From contig NZ_AP024745.1 of NCBI RefSeq assembly GCF_019704555.1, forward strand, positions 7,572,501-7,636,500: DNA of 64,000 bases, written 5' to 3'. This DNA comes from Actinoplanes sp. L3-i22. Its GTDB lineage: Bacteria > Actinomycetota > Actinomycetes > Mycobacteriales > Micromonosporaceae. The notes beneath the pieces were generated by a model. The model saw nothing but the letters and a program-made list of their open reading frames with translations, ran no database searches and was not told the DNA's origin. Of this stretch, positions 1 to 8,249 are shown one piece after another; the stretch's first letter is position 1, and every line of letters begins with the position of its first letter. The position numbers and the translations under genes are program-made.

Positions 1-143
1 TGCACGAAGGCCGCCGTGTTCTTGCGGAACATCGCGATGTCCGGCACCTGCTCCACCTCCTTGACCGCGGTGGCCAGGTCGATCGCCAGCTGGTGCCGGT
101 CGGCGAAGGTGCCGGGCGCGGCGTAGACATCGATCATCGGCAT
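1..143 (-). CDS. Tautomerase-family protein (C-terminus beyond window)
   Basis: The gene starts at the ATG at 143 and runs off the left edge; 47 codons are visible. The protein begins M-P-M-I-D-V-Y, so removal of Met would expose an N-terminal proline. That proline is the catalytic base in the 4-oxalocrotonate tautomerase/MIF superfamily. The following residues (APGTF..RHQLAIDLATAVKEVE) fit the first strand and helix of that small fold. It is preceded by about 215 bp containing two palindromes that look like repressor sites, with a TetR gene on the same strand upstream, so I infer repression by that TetR. The substrate is unknown. Family assignment is fairly secure; exact subgroup cannot be given from a fragment. 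Confidence 0.7.
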   Translation of the reverse strand, partial: MPMIDVYAAPGTFADRHQLAIDLATAVKEVEQVPDIAMFRKNTAAFV

Positions 144-196
144 GTTCGTGGGTCCCGTCAGAAAGTGCCTGGTGGCGCTACCGCCCCGGCAACACA

Positions 197-210
197 ATGT
201 CGATCGACAT
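197..210. promoter_or_regulatory. Palindromic operator candidate (site 1)
   Basis: ATGTCGATCGACAT is a perfect 14-bp palindrome lying 54 bp upstream of the tautomerase start. It shares its half-site ATGTCGA with the second palindrome at 240-257. This is the arrangement expected for a dimeric repressor such as the TetR protein encoded at 360-968. Confidence 0.55.
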
Positions 211-239
211 CATGTCTACGCGCCACCCGCCGCCGCTGT

Positions 240-257
240 CAATGTCGAGTGACATTG
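240..257. promoter_or_regulatory. Palindromic operator candidate (site 2)
   Basis: CAATGTC and GACATTG form perfect 7-bp arms around GAGT. The core ATGTCGAGTGACAT differs from site 1 only in the middle. The two cores start 45 bp apart, about four helical turns, so both would sit on one DNA face. Confidence 0.5.
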
Positions 258-317
258 TGATCCGGCATGGCGTCGCCCGTAGTTCCGGCGGGCGCCGGCG
301 GATCAGGGCGAGCGGAC

Positions 318-346
318 GGGACGGGGCTCACGCCGTACCCAAATCG
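318..346 (+). repeat. Short dispersed repeat, copy A
   Basis: This intergenic stretch just downstream of the tetR stop contains GGGGCTCACG followed by CCGTACCCAAATCG. Positions 318-342 match 42808-42832 at 24 of 25 bases, and 323-346 match 31750-31773 at 22 of 24. It is followed by an A/T-rich TTTTGATCTT tail. Confidence 0.5.
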
Positions 347-359
347 CGGTTTTGATCTT

Positions 360-968
360 CTAGGTTTGTGGGGTGAGACGGCGGGCCAGGTCCTCGCGGG
401 AGCGGTCGAGGAGCTCGGCGGCCAGGGCGGGGTCGCTGTCGCGGACCGCGCGGGAGAGCAGCAGTGCGCCGACCATCTGGCTGAACACCGCGACCGCGGC
501 GGCCCGGGCAGTGGCCCGGTCCAGGCCGGGCCGGGCCTCGAAGGCGGCCGTGAAACGGTCCAGGTTGCGGGCGAAGCCGTCGGTGTACCGCTGCTGCCCC
601 GGCCCGCTGAGCCGGGGCGCCTCGCCGGCGAACCCGGCATTCGAGCAACCGTGGTCGATGTCGTCGCGGTGCCGGGGCGACAGGTAGTAGGTCATCTGCT
701 CCAGCACCGCGTCCCGCCCGTTCGCCTCGGCGTCGGTGATCGCCGCGTCCAGGCTGGACCAGCCATTCGCCATCGCGCGCGCGATAACCGCTTCGACCAG
801 GGCATCCTTGGAGGCGAAGTGGTTGTAGAAGCCGCCCCGGGTCAGGCCGGCCGCGGCCATCAGCTCGTTGAGACCGACCGCGTCGGCGCCCTTCGCCCGG
901 AACAGGCGCTCGGCGGCGGCGATGATCTGCTCACGGTTCTGCGTGACCACTTCCCTGGCGACACCCAC
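360..968 (-). CDS. TetR/AcrR family transcriptional regulator
   Basis: This is a one-component repressor of about 202 residues. The N-terminal helix-turn-helix is clear: REQIIAAAERLF, then AVGLNELMAAAGLTRGGFYNHFASKDAL, the standard TetR recognition helix with the G-x-x-Y-x-H-F signature. The C-terminal part (YYLSPRHRDD..GCSNAGFAGE) resembles the YcdC/NemR-like subgroup with a conserved Cys region. I chose the GTG at 968 because GGAGGGG lies about 8 nt upstream; an in-frame ATG at 1007 would add 13 residues without a good ribosome site. The nearest targets are the palindromes at 197-257 in front of the tautomerase gene. The ligand is unknown. Confidence 0.85.
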   Translation of the reverse strand: MGVAREVVTQNREQIIAAAERLFRAKGADAVGLNELMAAAGLTRGGFYNHFASKDALVEAVIARAMANGWSSLDAAITDAEANGRDAVLEQMTYYLSPRHRDDIDHGCSNAGFAGEAPRLSGPGQQRYTDGFARNLDRFTAAFEARPGLDRATARAAAVAVFSQMVGALLLSRAVRDSDPALAAELLDRSREDLARRLTPQT

Positions 969-1029
969 CAGCGGTCCCCTCCCCGGCCGTCCACCGCAAC
1001 GAGCCAAGACTACCCAGCGTCGATGTCGT

Positions 1030-2235
1030 TCAGATCTTCGCTCCGACCGCGGCCCCGTTGGCCGGGACCAGGAACGTCGAGGTCGCGATCGAGCCGTCGG
1101 CCGCCCGCGGGCCGGTGATCGTGGTGGTGCTGGTGCTCAGCAGCGTCCAGGTGCCGCCGAGGTTCCACGAGTTCCCGGAGGCGGTCGACGAGCCGAGCGC
1201 CACCGCGGTGGCGTTGCCGACGGCGAGGTTCGCGGTCAGCTTCGCGGTCGAGCCACCATCGAAATCAAAACCGGTCTTCACATTCTGGTACGCCGTGGAC
1301 CGGTTCACCACGATCGCGCCGGTGTTGCCGTTGTCGGTGAACCCGTGCGCCGCGTTGCCGAACGCCATGCTGTTGCCGACCACGTGGCTCGCCGCCGGTC
1401 CGGTGCCGCTGCTGCCGCCGAGCTTGAACCCGTTGCCGTCACCGGAGAAGTCCGGGATGCTCCAGCGGTTGTACCCGTTGCCGTACGCGATGGAGTTCTG
1501 GATCGTGATCGGGGAGCTGAAGCTCCAGGCGTCGAAGCCGTCGTCGACGTTGTTCCAGAGCCGGGCCCCGCGCACGATGTTGGCGGCGCCGCTGCCCTCT
1601 TTGACGCCGAGACCGTCGGCGCTCTCGCCGTTCTTGCGCGGGTCCCGGTTGTCGTGGCTGTCCAGGTTCAGGATCAGGTTGCCGGCCGACGCGCCCTGCA
1701 GCTGGAAGCCGGTCTCGTAGTTGTCGTGCGTGATCAGCTGGTCGAAGGTGTTGCCGGTGCAGTTGTCGCAGTACACGCCGTAGGGGCCGTGCGCGATCTC
1801 CAGCCCGGTCAGCTTCCAGTAGGACGCCGCCATGTGGATCGCGCCGCGCTGCGCGGCGGGGATGGTCGACCCGACCGCGCCCGGGGTGTAGCCGAGCGCC
1901 TCCCCGTCGATGACCACCTTCTCGGTGCCGTACCGGGTCAGCGTGATCGGCGCGGCGGCGGTGCCGCTCCTGGTGATCTGCAGGTTGGTGGCGAGCGCGT
2001 AGGTGCCGCCGCGCACCGCGACCGTGCCGCCGGCCGCGACCACGTCGATCGCCTTCTGGATCGTGGCGAACGGCGCGGCGAGCGTGCCGGCGTTGCCGTC
2101 GCTGCCGGTCGTCGCGACGTAGTAGGTGGCGGCGGTCGCGGCGTCGGCGGTGCCGACCGCGGCGGCGCCCGCACCCACCACGGTGAGCACGGACGCCGCG
2201 GCGAGCAGAAGCCTGCGCCCGGGGACTACCTTCAT
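1030..2235 (-). CDS. Secreted right-handed beta-helix pectate lyase (PL9-type)
   Basis: The 401-residue protein has a Sec signal peptide (MKVVPGRRLLLAAASVL, then A-rich to about residue 33). The mature part opens YYVATTGSDGNAGTLAAPFATIQKAID, the usual entry into a parallel beta-helix. The middle carries ADGLGVKEGSG..VRGARLWNNVDDGFDAW, which is characteristic of PL9 pectate lyases (PelL/PelX type) and includes the Asp cluster that binds calcium in that family. It should cleave polygalacturonate outside the cell by calcium-dependent beta-elimination. AGGAGG lies just upstream of the ATG at 2235. It ends 61 bp before the TetR gene on the same strand; no functional link is evident. Confidence 0.85.
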   Translation of the reverse strand: MKVVPGRRLLLAAASVLTVVGAGAAAVGTADAATAATYYVATTGSDGNAGTLAAPFATIQKAIDVVAAGGTVAVRGGTYALATNLQITRSGTAAAPITLTRYGTEKVVIDGEALGYTPGAVGSTIPAAQRGAIHMAASYWKLTGLEIAHGPYGVYCDNCTGNTFDQLITHDNYETGFQLQGASAGNLILNLDSHDNRDPRKNGESADGLGVKEGSGAANIVRGARLWNNVDDGFDAWSFSSPITIQNSIAYGNGYNRWSIPDFSGDGNGFKLGGSSGTGPAASHVVGNSMAFGNAAHGFTDNGNTGAIVVNRSTAYQNVKTGFDFDGGSTAKLTANLAVGNATAVALGSSTASGNSWNLGGTWTLLSTSTTTITGPRAADGSIATSTFLVPANGAAVGAKI

Positions 2236-2296
2236 GGGGACCTCCTGGGGGAAAGGGGTTTCCTCCAGTAGTGTCCGCGTCGGGCGGAAAGGTTGC

Positions 2297-3292
2297 TCAG
2301 GCGGCCGCGAGCATCGCCGCGCCGGTCAGTTCGACCGAGTGGACGCGGGCCTCGACCGACTGCGCGTGGTGCGCGGTGATCAACTCGTCCGCCTGGCACG
2401 ACTCGGCGAACGCCGCCAGATAGTCCCGCACCTCGTCGGGCGTGCCGACCGCGGTGTACCGGGTCATCGACGCGAGCTGCTGGCCGCCCGCCGAGGCCAG
2501 GAACGCGTCGATCTCGGCGTCGGTGTAGTTGCGGCCGACGCCGCCGCGGCTGATGAACGCCCGCGTCCTCGACCGGTACGACGACGTCATCTGCGCGACC
2601 GCCTCGTCGTGGGAGTCGGCGGCGATCACGTTCACCCCGGCGATCACGTACGGCTCGGCGAGCTGCGCCGACGGCGTGAACGTGCCGCGGTAGACGCGGA
2701 CCGCCTCGTGCAGCGCGTCCGGGGCGAAGTGCGACGCGAACGCGTACGGCAGGCCGAGCTTCGCCGCCAGTTGCGCGCCGAACAGCGACGAGCCGAGGAC
2801 GTAGAGCGGCACCGGCCGCTCGGCGCGCGGCACCGCCTGCACGCCCGGGATCACCGACTTCCCGGCCAGGTAGCCCTGCAGTTCCAGGACGTCCTGCGGG
2901 AACGACTCGGCGGACTGGTGGTCGCGGCGCAGGGCCCGCGTGGTGACCTGGTCGCTGCCGGGCGCCCGGCCCAGCCCGAGGTCGATGCGCCCCGGGAAGA
3001 GCGTCTCCAGCGTGCCGAACTGCTCGGCGATCACCAGCGGCGAGTGGTTCGGCAGCATGATCCCGCCGGCGCCCAGCCTGATCGTCTCGGTGTGCGCGGC
3101 GACGTGCCCGATCACGACGCTTGTCGCGGAGGACGCGATCGTGGCCATGTTGTGGTGCTCGGCGTACCAGACCCGCTCATAGCCGGCCCGTTCGGCGGCC
3201 CGGGCGAGCGCGATGCTGGCCTGGAAACTGTCGCGCGCGCTCTGCCCGGCGGAGATCGGCGCCAGGTCGAGCAGGGAGATCACGGTGGGCAT
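2297..3292 (-). CDS. LLM-class flavin-dependent oxidoreductase (MsnO8-like)
   Basis: The 331-residue protein belongs to the luciferase-like monooxygenase superfamily. It begins [18 protein letters not shown] and continues [21 protein letters not shown], the usual first strand and helix of the TIM barrel with the AEHH motif. [20 protein letters not shown] and [13 protein letters not shown] are typical of the MsnO8-like single-component subgroup. It would use FMNH2 or F420-type cofactor; the substrate cannot be told. The ATG at 3292 has GGAAGG upstream and lies 20 nt after the ArsR stop, so the two genes form one transcript. The in-frame extension further upstream only mirrors the ArsR gene. 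Confidence 0.88.
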   Translation of the reverse strand: MPTVISLLDLAPISAGQSARDSFQASIALARAAERAGYERVWYAEHHNMATIASSATSVVIGHVAAHTETIRLGAGGIMLPNHSPLVIAEQFGTLETLFPGRIDLGLGRAPGSDQVTTRALRRDHQSAESFPQDVLELQGYLAGKSVIPGVQAVPRAERPVPLYVLGSSLFGAQLAAKLGLPYAFASHFAPDALHEAVRVYRGTFTPSAQLAEPYVIAGVNVIAADSHDEAVAQMTSSYRSRTRAFISRGGVGRNYTDAEIDAFLASAGGQQLASMTRYTAVGTPDEVRDYLAAFAESCQADELITAHHAQSVEARVHSVELTGAAMLAAA

Positions 3293-3312
3293 GTGGGTGC
3301 CGCCTTCCAGAG

Positions 3313-3600
3313 TCACAGATCGTGGTGCACGCGTGCGGCGAAGGCGCGGATGCGCTCCTCGTCCCGGCGGTAGTAGGTCCACTGCCCGCGCCGCGTCGAG
3401 CGCAGGAAGCCGGCCCGCTGCAGGATGGCCAGATGCGCGGAGACGGTCGACGCGGAGCAGCCGGCCCGGCGCTGGATCAGCCCGACGCAGACGCCCGCCG
3501 CCCCGTCCTCGATCTCGGGGAAGTGGGCGGCCGGGTCCTTCAGCCAGTCCAGGATCGCCAGGCGCGTCTCGTTGGCGAGCGCCTTGCACTCCTCCAGCAT
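3313..3600 (-). CDS. ArsR-family winged-helix repressor
   Basis: This 95-residue protein is a compact winged helix. [17 protein letters not shown] is the first helix pair, [35 protein letters not shown] is recognition helix plus wing. I see no clustered Cys/His metal-binding motif of the SmtB type in helix 3 or 5, so it is more likely a redox or small-molecule sensor, or one controlled only by expression. It is the first gene of a two-gene unit with the LLM oxidoreductase and probably represses its own promoter in 3601-3727. Confidence 0.88.
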   Translation of the reverse strand: MLEECKALANETRLAILDWLKDPAAHFPEIEDGAAGVCVGLIQRRAGCSASTVSAHLAILQRAGFLRSTRRGQWTYYRRDEERIRAFAARVHHDL

Positions 3601-3681
3601 CTCGTCGCACCATCCTTCGGCATTTCGCTGATTAACGAAATTACGTCACCCAGCGTGGATGCCGCTAGTCGCCATGACGCG

Positions 3682-3748
3682 CCTCACCCTCCCTTCGCCG
3701 CGCCTCGCCCTCCCTTGGCGGCGCTCCTCACCTTCCCTTGGCGGCGCT
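3682..3748. repeat. Three-copy 21-23 bp tandem repeat
   Basis: Units begin at 3682, 3703 and 3726 (CCTCACCCTCCCTTCGCCGCG and close variants ending GGCGGCGCT). The last copy runs into the 3' end of the neighbouring reductase gene, so its final residues SAAKGR are encoded by repeat sequence. Confidence 0.6.
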
Positions 3749-5074
3749 CTGCCCGATCTGGGCGTAGAGGCTCTTGATCGCCGCGACGTAGATCTCGGAG
3801 AACGTCGGGAACGGCTGGATCGTGTCGCGCAGCACGGCCAGCGGAATCCGGGCCCGGATCGCCAGCGTCGCCTGCTGCAGCCACTCCCCCGCCTCCGGGC
3901 CGAGCGCGTACGCCCCGGTGACCACGTCACCGTCGCTGACCAGCGTCAGGAACCCGTTCGACGTCGCGTACGCCCGGGTGTACGCCGCGGTCTTGGCCAC
4001 ATCGGCCAGTGCGATCGTGGCGCTGAACCGGCCGTCGCCCACCCCGACCGCGGCGGCCTGCGGATCGGTGTAGACCACCCGCGGCACCGCCGTGTAGTCG
4101 GCCTCCCGCGGCTCGCCCAGGATGTTCGCCGCGACGATCCGCCCCTGGTACTTGCCGACGTGGGTGAGCAGGAACAGCCCGGTCGCGTCGCCCACCACCC
4201 AGAGCCGGTCGGCGGCGCGCAGCCGGGAGTCGACCGGGATGCCGTGCGCCCCGGGCGTGACCCCGACGGTCTCCAGGCCGATGTCGTGTACCCGGGGGCT
4301 GCGCCCGGTCGCCACCAGCAGTTTGTCGCCGCGCAGCTCGGTCCCGTCGTCGAGGCCGAGCACGTACTCGTCGCCGTCGAGGCGCGCGGCGGAGGCGGCC
4401 GGCCCCAGCGCCAGCTCGATCCCGTCGCGGCGCAGCACCTCGCCGAGCGCCTGCCCCAGCGGCGCCGGCTCGCGCGGCAGCACCCGGTCGCCGCGCGAGG
4501 TGAGCACCACCTCGCCGCCGAGCCGCCGCACGGCCTGGGCCATCTCGACGCCGACCGGGCCGGCGCCCAGCACGATCAGCCGCCGGGGGACCGCCGTCAT
4601 GCCGGTGACCTCGCGGTTGGTCCACAGGCCGGGCAGCTCGCGCAGGCCGGGCACCGGCGGGATCACCGGGTCCGCGCCGGTGGCGACGACCACGTGCTCG
4701 GCGGTGTACCGCCGGCCGGCCACCTCGACCACGCCCGGCCCGGCCAGCCGGCCCGTCCCGCGCAGCAGGTCGATCCCGTTGGCGGCGAGCCACCGTTCCT
4801 GCCCGGCGTCCGAGTAGCCGGAGACCATGAAGTCCCGCCAGGCGAGGGCCTGCCCGACGTCCACCTCCGCGGTCGCGGCGGCGTCCCGGGCGCCCCGCAC
4901 GGCCTCGCCGGGCCGCAGCAGCGTCTTCGACGGGATGCACGCGTAGTACGAGCACTCCCCGCCGACCAGGTGCGGCTCGACGACGGCCACCCGCAGGCCG
5001 CCGTCGGCCAGGGCGCCGGCGGTGTGCTCGCCGGGTGAACCGCCGCCCATGATGATCACGTCGTAGTCGCTCAT
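3728..5074 (-). CDS. Pyridine nucleotide-disulfide oxidoreductase family protein
   Basis: The 448-residue flavoprotein has an N-terminal FAD motif (IIMGGGSPGE, about 8-16), a redox-active pair in GGECSYYACIPSK (Cys41 and Cys46, the CxxxxC spacing of mercuric reductase and lipoamide dehydrogenase), an NAD(P) motif IVLGAGPVGVEMA and a second FAD motif WVVGDATG. The C-terminal dimer domain reads IQPFPTFSE where true lipoamide dehydrogenases have the catalytic H-x-x-x-x-E; the His is Phe here while Glu remains. So it is unlikely to be the E3 of an oxo-acid dehydrogenase. The ATG at 5074 lies 16 nt after the VOC gene's stop. Substrate unknown. Confidence 0.85.
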   Translation of the reverse strand: MSDYDVIIMGGGSPGEHTAGALADGGLRVAVVEPHLVGGECSYYACIPSKTLLRPGEAVRGARDAAATAEVDVGQALAWRDFMVSGYSDAGQERWLAANGIDLLRGTGRLAGPGVVEVAGRRYTAEHVVVATGADPVIPPVPGLRELPGLWTNREVTGMTAVPRRLIVLGAGPVGVEMAQAVRRLGGEVVLTSRGDRVLPREPAPLGQALGEVLRRDGIELALGPAASAARLDGDEYVLGLDDGTELRGDKLLVATGRSPRVHDIGLETVGVTPGAHGIPVDSRLRAADRLWVVGDATGLFLLTHVGKYQGRIVAANILGEPREADYTAVPRVVYTDPQAAAVGVGDGRFSATIALADVAKTAAYTRAYATSNGFLTLVSDGDVVTGAYALGPEAGEWLQQATLAIRARIPLAVLRDTIQPFPTFSEIYVAAIKSLYAQIGQSAAKGR

Positions 5075-5090
5075 CGCCGGGTCCCCGAGC

Positions 5091-5705
5091 TCACCGCGGC
5101 AGTTCGGTGCCAGCCTGTTCCGCGACCATGTACGCCGCATACCAGTCCGGCCAGTTCTCGTCGGCCTCGCCGGTGCGCGCCTCGTGCTCGCCGTGCGCGG
5201 CCGCGGCCCGGCGCATCGCGTCGGCCAGGTCGGACGACGACGCGTACGTCGTGGTCGCCGGGTCGACCCGCCCCGGCAGCCGGGTGGTGACCTCCTGCAG
5301 GATCCACCCGTTGCCGTCCGGGTCGTCGAACGACAGGTACGAGCCGTAGCTGCCCCGCTCGGCGGCCGGACCGGGCACCCGGGCGTCGGTACCGCCGTGG
5401 TGGAACACGCCCCCGGCGTCGTGCCAGACCTCGCTGGGCTCGGCGCCGAGCCGCTTGAGCTGGTCATGGGCCGCCGCGATGTCGGTGACGACCAGCTGCA
5501 GGCCCTCGGCGGTGCCGGGCCGCTGCTTGGTGACCGACGTGCCGAAGATGACCGACGCCGGCGAGCCGGGCGGGGTGACCTGCACGACCCGCAGGTCGTC
5601 GGTGGCGAAGTCGGCGTCCAGCCGCCAGCCGAGCCGGGTGTAGAAGGCCTTGGCCCGATCGACGTCGGAGACCGGGACGACGACGACTTCCAGCTTCATG
5701 TCCAT
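5091..5705 (-). CDS. VOC-family (glyoxalase/bleomycin resistance-like) protein
   Basis: The 204-residue protein opens LEVVVVPVSDVDRAKAFYTRLGWRLDADF, the classic vicinal-oxygen-chelate first module, and its second module has GSYGSYLSFDDPDGNGWILQEVTTRLPGR. After about residue 145 comes an additional C-terminal helical tail (ADAMRRAAAAHGEHEA..WPDWYAAYMVAEQAG) that many VOC proteins lack. Such proteins bind a divalent metal and act on or sequester small molecules; no substrate is evident. The ATG at 5705 follows GGAAGG by about 8 nt. It is co-directional with, and 16 nt upstream of, the flavoprotein gene, so they are probably co-transcribed. Confidence 0.85.
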   Translation of the reverse strand: MDMKLEVVVVPVSDVDRAKAFYTRLGWRLDADFATDDLRVVQVTPPGSPASVIFGTSVTKQRPGTAEGLQLVVTDIAAAHDQLKRLGAEPSEVWHDAGGVFHHGGTDARVPGPAAERGSYGSYLSFDDPDGNGWILQEVTTRLPGRVDPATTTYASSSDLADAMRRAAAAHGEHEARTGEADENWPDWYAAYMVAEQAGTELPR

Positions 5706-5774
5706 GTTCCGCAACCCTTCCGCATTCATCCGAAGTTGCCGATGAAAGCAGGTTCTCGCGGCAGCCCCGATCTG

Positions 5775-6704
5775 TCACCCACCGGAGCGGGTGAACCGCC
5801 AAGCCACCTGCTGCACCACCAGCGTCAGCAACCCGGCGACCACGATCGCGGCCAGGTTGATCGCCAGTTGCAGGGCCGACCCGGCGAACTCGTCCCAGGC
5901 CCCGTAGGCCACCGCCACCGCCGCGTTCGCCGCCGCCGGGATCGTCGTCACCGAGATCAGCACGCCGACCAGCGTGCCGGCCTTGGCCGAGGTCAGCGAC
6001 AGGATCCCGGCGACCCCGCCGAGGAAGCCGATCACCCAGGAGAGCGCGTCCGGCCGCCAGATGAAGTCGGTCAGCGGCCGCTCGGCCGTCAGCATCGACT
6101 TGTCGACGAGCCCGGCCCAGGTCAGCAGCCACACCGCCACGACGGTGACCGCCATGCCCACCGGAAAGCCCACCCCGAGCGCCAGCCCCGACCGCCGCAC
6201 CAGCGCGAACTTGCGCTGCACCACCCCGACGCAGAACGCCGCGAGCGGCCCGAACTCCGGCCCGACCACCATCGACCCGACGATCAGGATCGGCTGGTCG
6301 AGCAGCACCCCGACGGCCGCGATGATCATCGCAATGATCATGAAGGCGAGGTAGGAGGCGGACAGCGCGGCCTCTTCCCCGGTCTGCTGCTCGATCTCGT
6401 GCCACACCACCGCGTCGACACCGAGCCCGGGAACCCGCCGGGCCGCCCGATCCGCGGCGTCGGACAGCGTCGTGTCGATGCGCTCCATGACGATCGCACC
6501 GTCCCGCTCCAGCCCGAACTCCCGGAGCCGGTCCAGCACCGAACTGGCCCCCTCCCGCACCACGTCGAACTCGATCAGATCCCCGGCCGGCGACAGGGCC
6601 GCCCCCGCCAGCACCACCACGTGGGTGACCGCCACGTCCCCCGCGAGCATCTCGACAACCCGCGAGGAAACCAGCTCAGGCGCGATAACACGAACATGCA
6701 GCAT
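5775..6704 (-). CDS. DUF389 multipass membrane protein
   Basis: The 309-residue protein has a soluble N-terminal domain of about 110 residues (MLHVRVIAPELVSSRVVEML...) followed by five or six hydrophobic segments, starting at SASYLAFMIIAMIIAAVGVLL. The core GSMVVGPEFGPLAA is the conserved DUF389 signature. These proteins are widespread in actinobacteria and their function is not established; a transport or sensing role is only a guess. The start at 6704 has no Shine-Dalgarno but TAGACT lies 8 nt upstream (6713-6718), so the message may be leaderless. Confidence 0.85.
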   Translation of the reverse strand: MLHVRVIAPELVSSRVVEMLAGDVAVTHVVVLAGAALSPAGDLIEFDVVREGASSVLDRLREFGLERDGAIVMERIDTTLSDAADRAARRVPGLGVDAVVWHEIEQQTGEEAALSASYLAFMIIAMIIAAVGVLLDQPILIVGSMVVGPEFGPLAAFCVGVVQRKFALVRRSGLALGVGFPVGMAVTVVAVWLLTWAGLVDKSMLTAERPLTDFIWRPDALSWVIGFLGGVAGILSLTSAKAGTLVGVLISVTTIPAAANAAVAVAYGAWDEFAGSALQLAINLAAIVVAGLLTLVVQQVAWRFTRSGG

Positions 6705-6899
6705 GGCCCGAGAGTCTAGGGACAACCCCGAACCCAAAGATCAAATTCACTTCGCCGTACGTACGAAGTGGTCCCGAGCACCCCACGGCAGTCCCGGCGT
6801 CACGGGCGGGTCGATGCCCGGCCAACAGCACTCGGAGAGTCACACCGTCGGGGTGGCCGAGCGCTCAGCTACGCGCTGCGCCACGACCCCCGGCTCAAC

Positions 6900-7571
6900 T
6901 TATTCGGGCTCAGCCGATGCCTGGAGCTCGGCCTGCCAGGCTCGGAATCGTTCACGCAGTGCCGCGATCCGGGCGGATTCAAGACCGTAGTCCATGAAGT
7001 CCTGATCGTCGAAACGATCGATCATGCCGAGCATCTGGGCAAAGAATTGCCTGTCGAAACCCGCGTCAGCCTCCGAGGCCAGCGTGCAAAGCTGCTCCCC
7101 CGTGTATCGACCGCGGGTCATGGCGGCGTCGATGTCGATGAAGTCCCGTGCCGCGGCGCGGTTGTTCAGGGCGTCCATCTTGCCCGCCATCACATCGTCG
7201 GCATGCAGAACGGGACCGATCTGCATCTCAACGGGCGGCTGAGCACGCCAGTTGGCGACGAGTTCCACCCGGTGCTGCTGATCCGGTTCGGCCGCCCGAC
7301 TGATGAGCAGCCTCGCAAAGGTCTCCAGGCGAAGATCGACTACGACGCTGAATCCCGCGCCTTCATAGGCCGCGACAACCGCATCCACGGCGGTGGGAAA
7401 GTCCGCTCGCCGCTGCCAGTCAGCGAAGAGGTCGACATCTTCACTCGGCCGGTCGATGATGCCGTGTGCCGCGACAGCGTGGCCACCGGCGAGAGCAAAA
7501 CCGAACGGACCGCCCGCGCGCAGACCGATCTCGGCAAGAACACGGTGCAGTGGCTCCGCCTCGTGCGGCAC
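6900..7571 (-). CDS. AbiEii/AbiGii-like nucleotidyltransferase (putative toxin)
   Basis: The 223-residue protein starts at GTG 7571, which overlaps the preceding stop by one base (TAGTG). FALAGGHAVAAHG..RPSEDVDLFAD carries the nucleotidyltransferase signature: a glycine-rich turn followed by the D-x-D metal-binding pair. A conserved downstream acidic/basic stretch (DDVMAGKMDALNNRAAARDFIDIDAA) is typical of the AbiEii/DUF1814-like group, some members of which are toxins (such as AbiEii and MenT) that modify tRNA. The one-base coupling to a small upstream protein supports a toxin-antitoxin-like pair. Toxicity is inferred from family and context. Confidence 0.78.
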   Translation of the reverse strand: MPHEAEPLHRVLAEIGLRAGGPFGFALAGGHAVAAHGIIDRPSEDVDLFADWQRRADFPTAVDAVVAAYEGAGFSVVVDLRLETFARLLISRAAEPDQQHRVELVANWRAQPPVEMQIGPVLHADDVMAGKMDALNNRAAARDFIDIDAAMTRGRYTGEQLCTLASEADAGFDRQFFAQMLGMIDRFDDQDFMDYGLESARIAALRERFRAWQAELQASAEPE

Positions 7572-7951
7572 TACGCGGCCGCTCGGCGGGCGTCGGCGAG
7601 GGCCGGGTGCTTGGCCTCCCAAGCAAGTCGCACCTGTGGGGGAAGGACCAGCCCGGCCCACAGGCGCAGAAGCGTCGGTCCGTCCAGCCAGAGTTCAAGA
7701 TCTTCGCTGCCGGTGGCCTCACGCAGGACGGTTTCATACATGCTGGCCAGCCGGCGCGGGTTGCCGAGGTCGTATCGCGCCCGCCCGGACCAATCAAGCC
7801 GTCGGCCGAGCACGACTTCGCCGGTGACCGGCCCGGACAGATCCTCGAGCCGCTCGCTCACGACGTACGGCCGCTGATCGGCATAACGCGACCCCCGCGG
7901 CGCGCCTCGCACAGGCTCGGTCGGCTCAACCACAACCCTGTTCCCCTTCAT
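7571..7951 (-). CDS. Small partner protein upstream of nucleotidyltransferase (putative antitoxin)
   Basis: The 126-residue protein (start MKGNRVVVEPTEPVRG) ends with LALADARRAAA-type basic helix; its TAG overlaps the next gene's GTG by one base. I recognise no DNA-binding domain. The sequence contains PVTGEVVLGRRLDWSG, then YDLGNPRRLASMYETVLREA and LWLDGPTLLRLWAGLVLPPQVRLAWEAKHP. Comparable small proteins sit immediately before nucleotidyltransferases of this type in many actinomycetes. Its position and tight coupling make it the likely partner or antitoxin; that role is inference. No clear Shine-Dalgarno precedes the ATG at 7951. Confidence 0.6.
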   Translation of the reverse strand: MKGNRVVVEPTEPVRGAPRGSRYADQRPYVVSERLEDLSGPVTGEVVLGRRLDWSGRARYDLGNPRRLASMYETVLREATGSEDLELWLDGPTLLRLWAGLVLPPQVRLAWEAKHPALADARRAAA

Positions 7952-8249
7952 CCGCGTGCCCGGCAAACGATCAGGATCCGACCCAGATCCTATCGCCCGG
8001 ATACCTGACGAATTCGGACGGCCGCAGGTCATGTCCTTCGGCGGGCATCTCGTCGCTCGTTCCGGCCGCCGGCAATGGCGCCTCACCCCGCGCCGATCGC
8101 ACCGAGCGCGGGATGAGGACCTGTATGGGAGACGGGGCCGGGCGGGGCCGATAACCGAAACGGCGTGACAGAGATTCAAGAGCGACTCGACAGTGATGAT
8201 CGCTAATTTGCCGGCAGGGCTTCACCCAGCGATGAAGGAGCAACCGTTG

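Noticed and set aside
267-1118. Long plus-strand frame over the tetR gene
   Set aside because: It is the GC-driven antisense shadow of the TetR gene, whose helix-turn-helix and ribosome site are clear on the minus strand.
6845-6920. tRNA-like stretch (GGTGGCCGAGCG, CTCAGCT)
   Set aside because: I cannot build a cloverleaf with an anticodon stem and T arm; the similarity is limited to a few D-arm-like bases.
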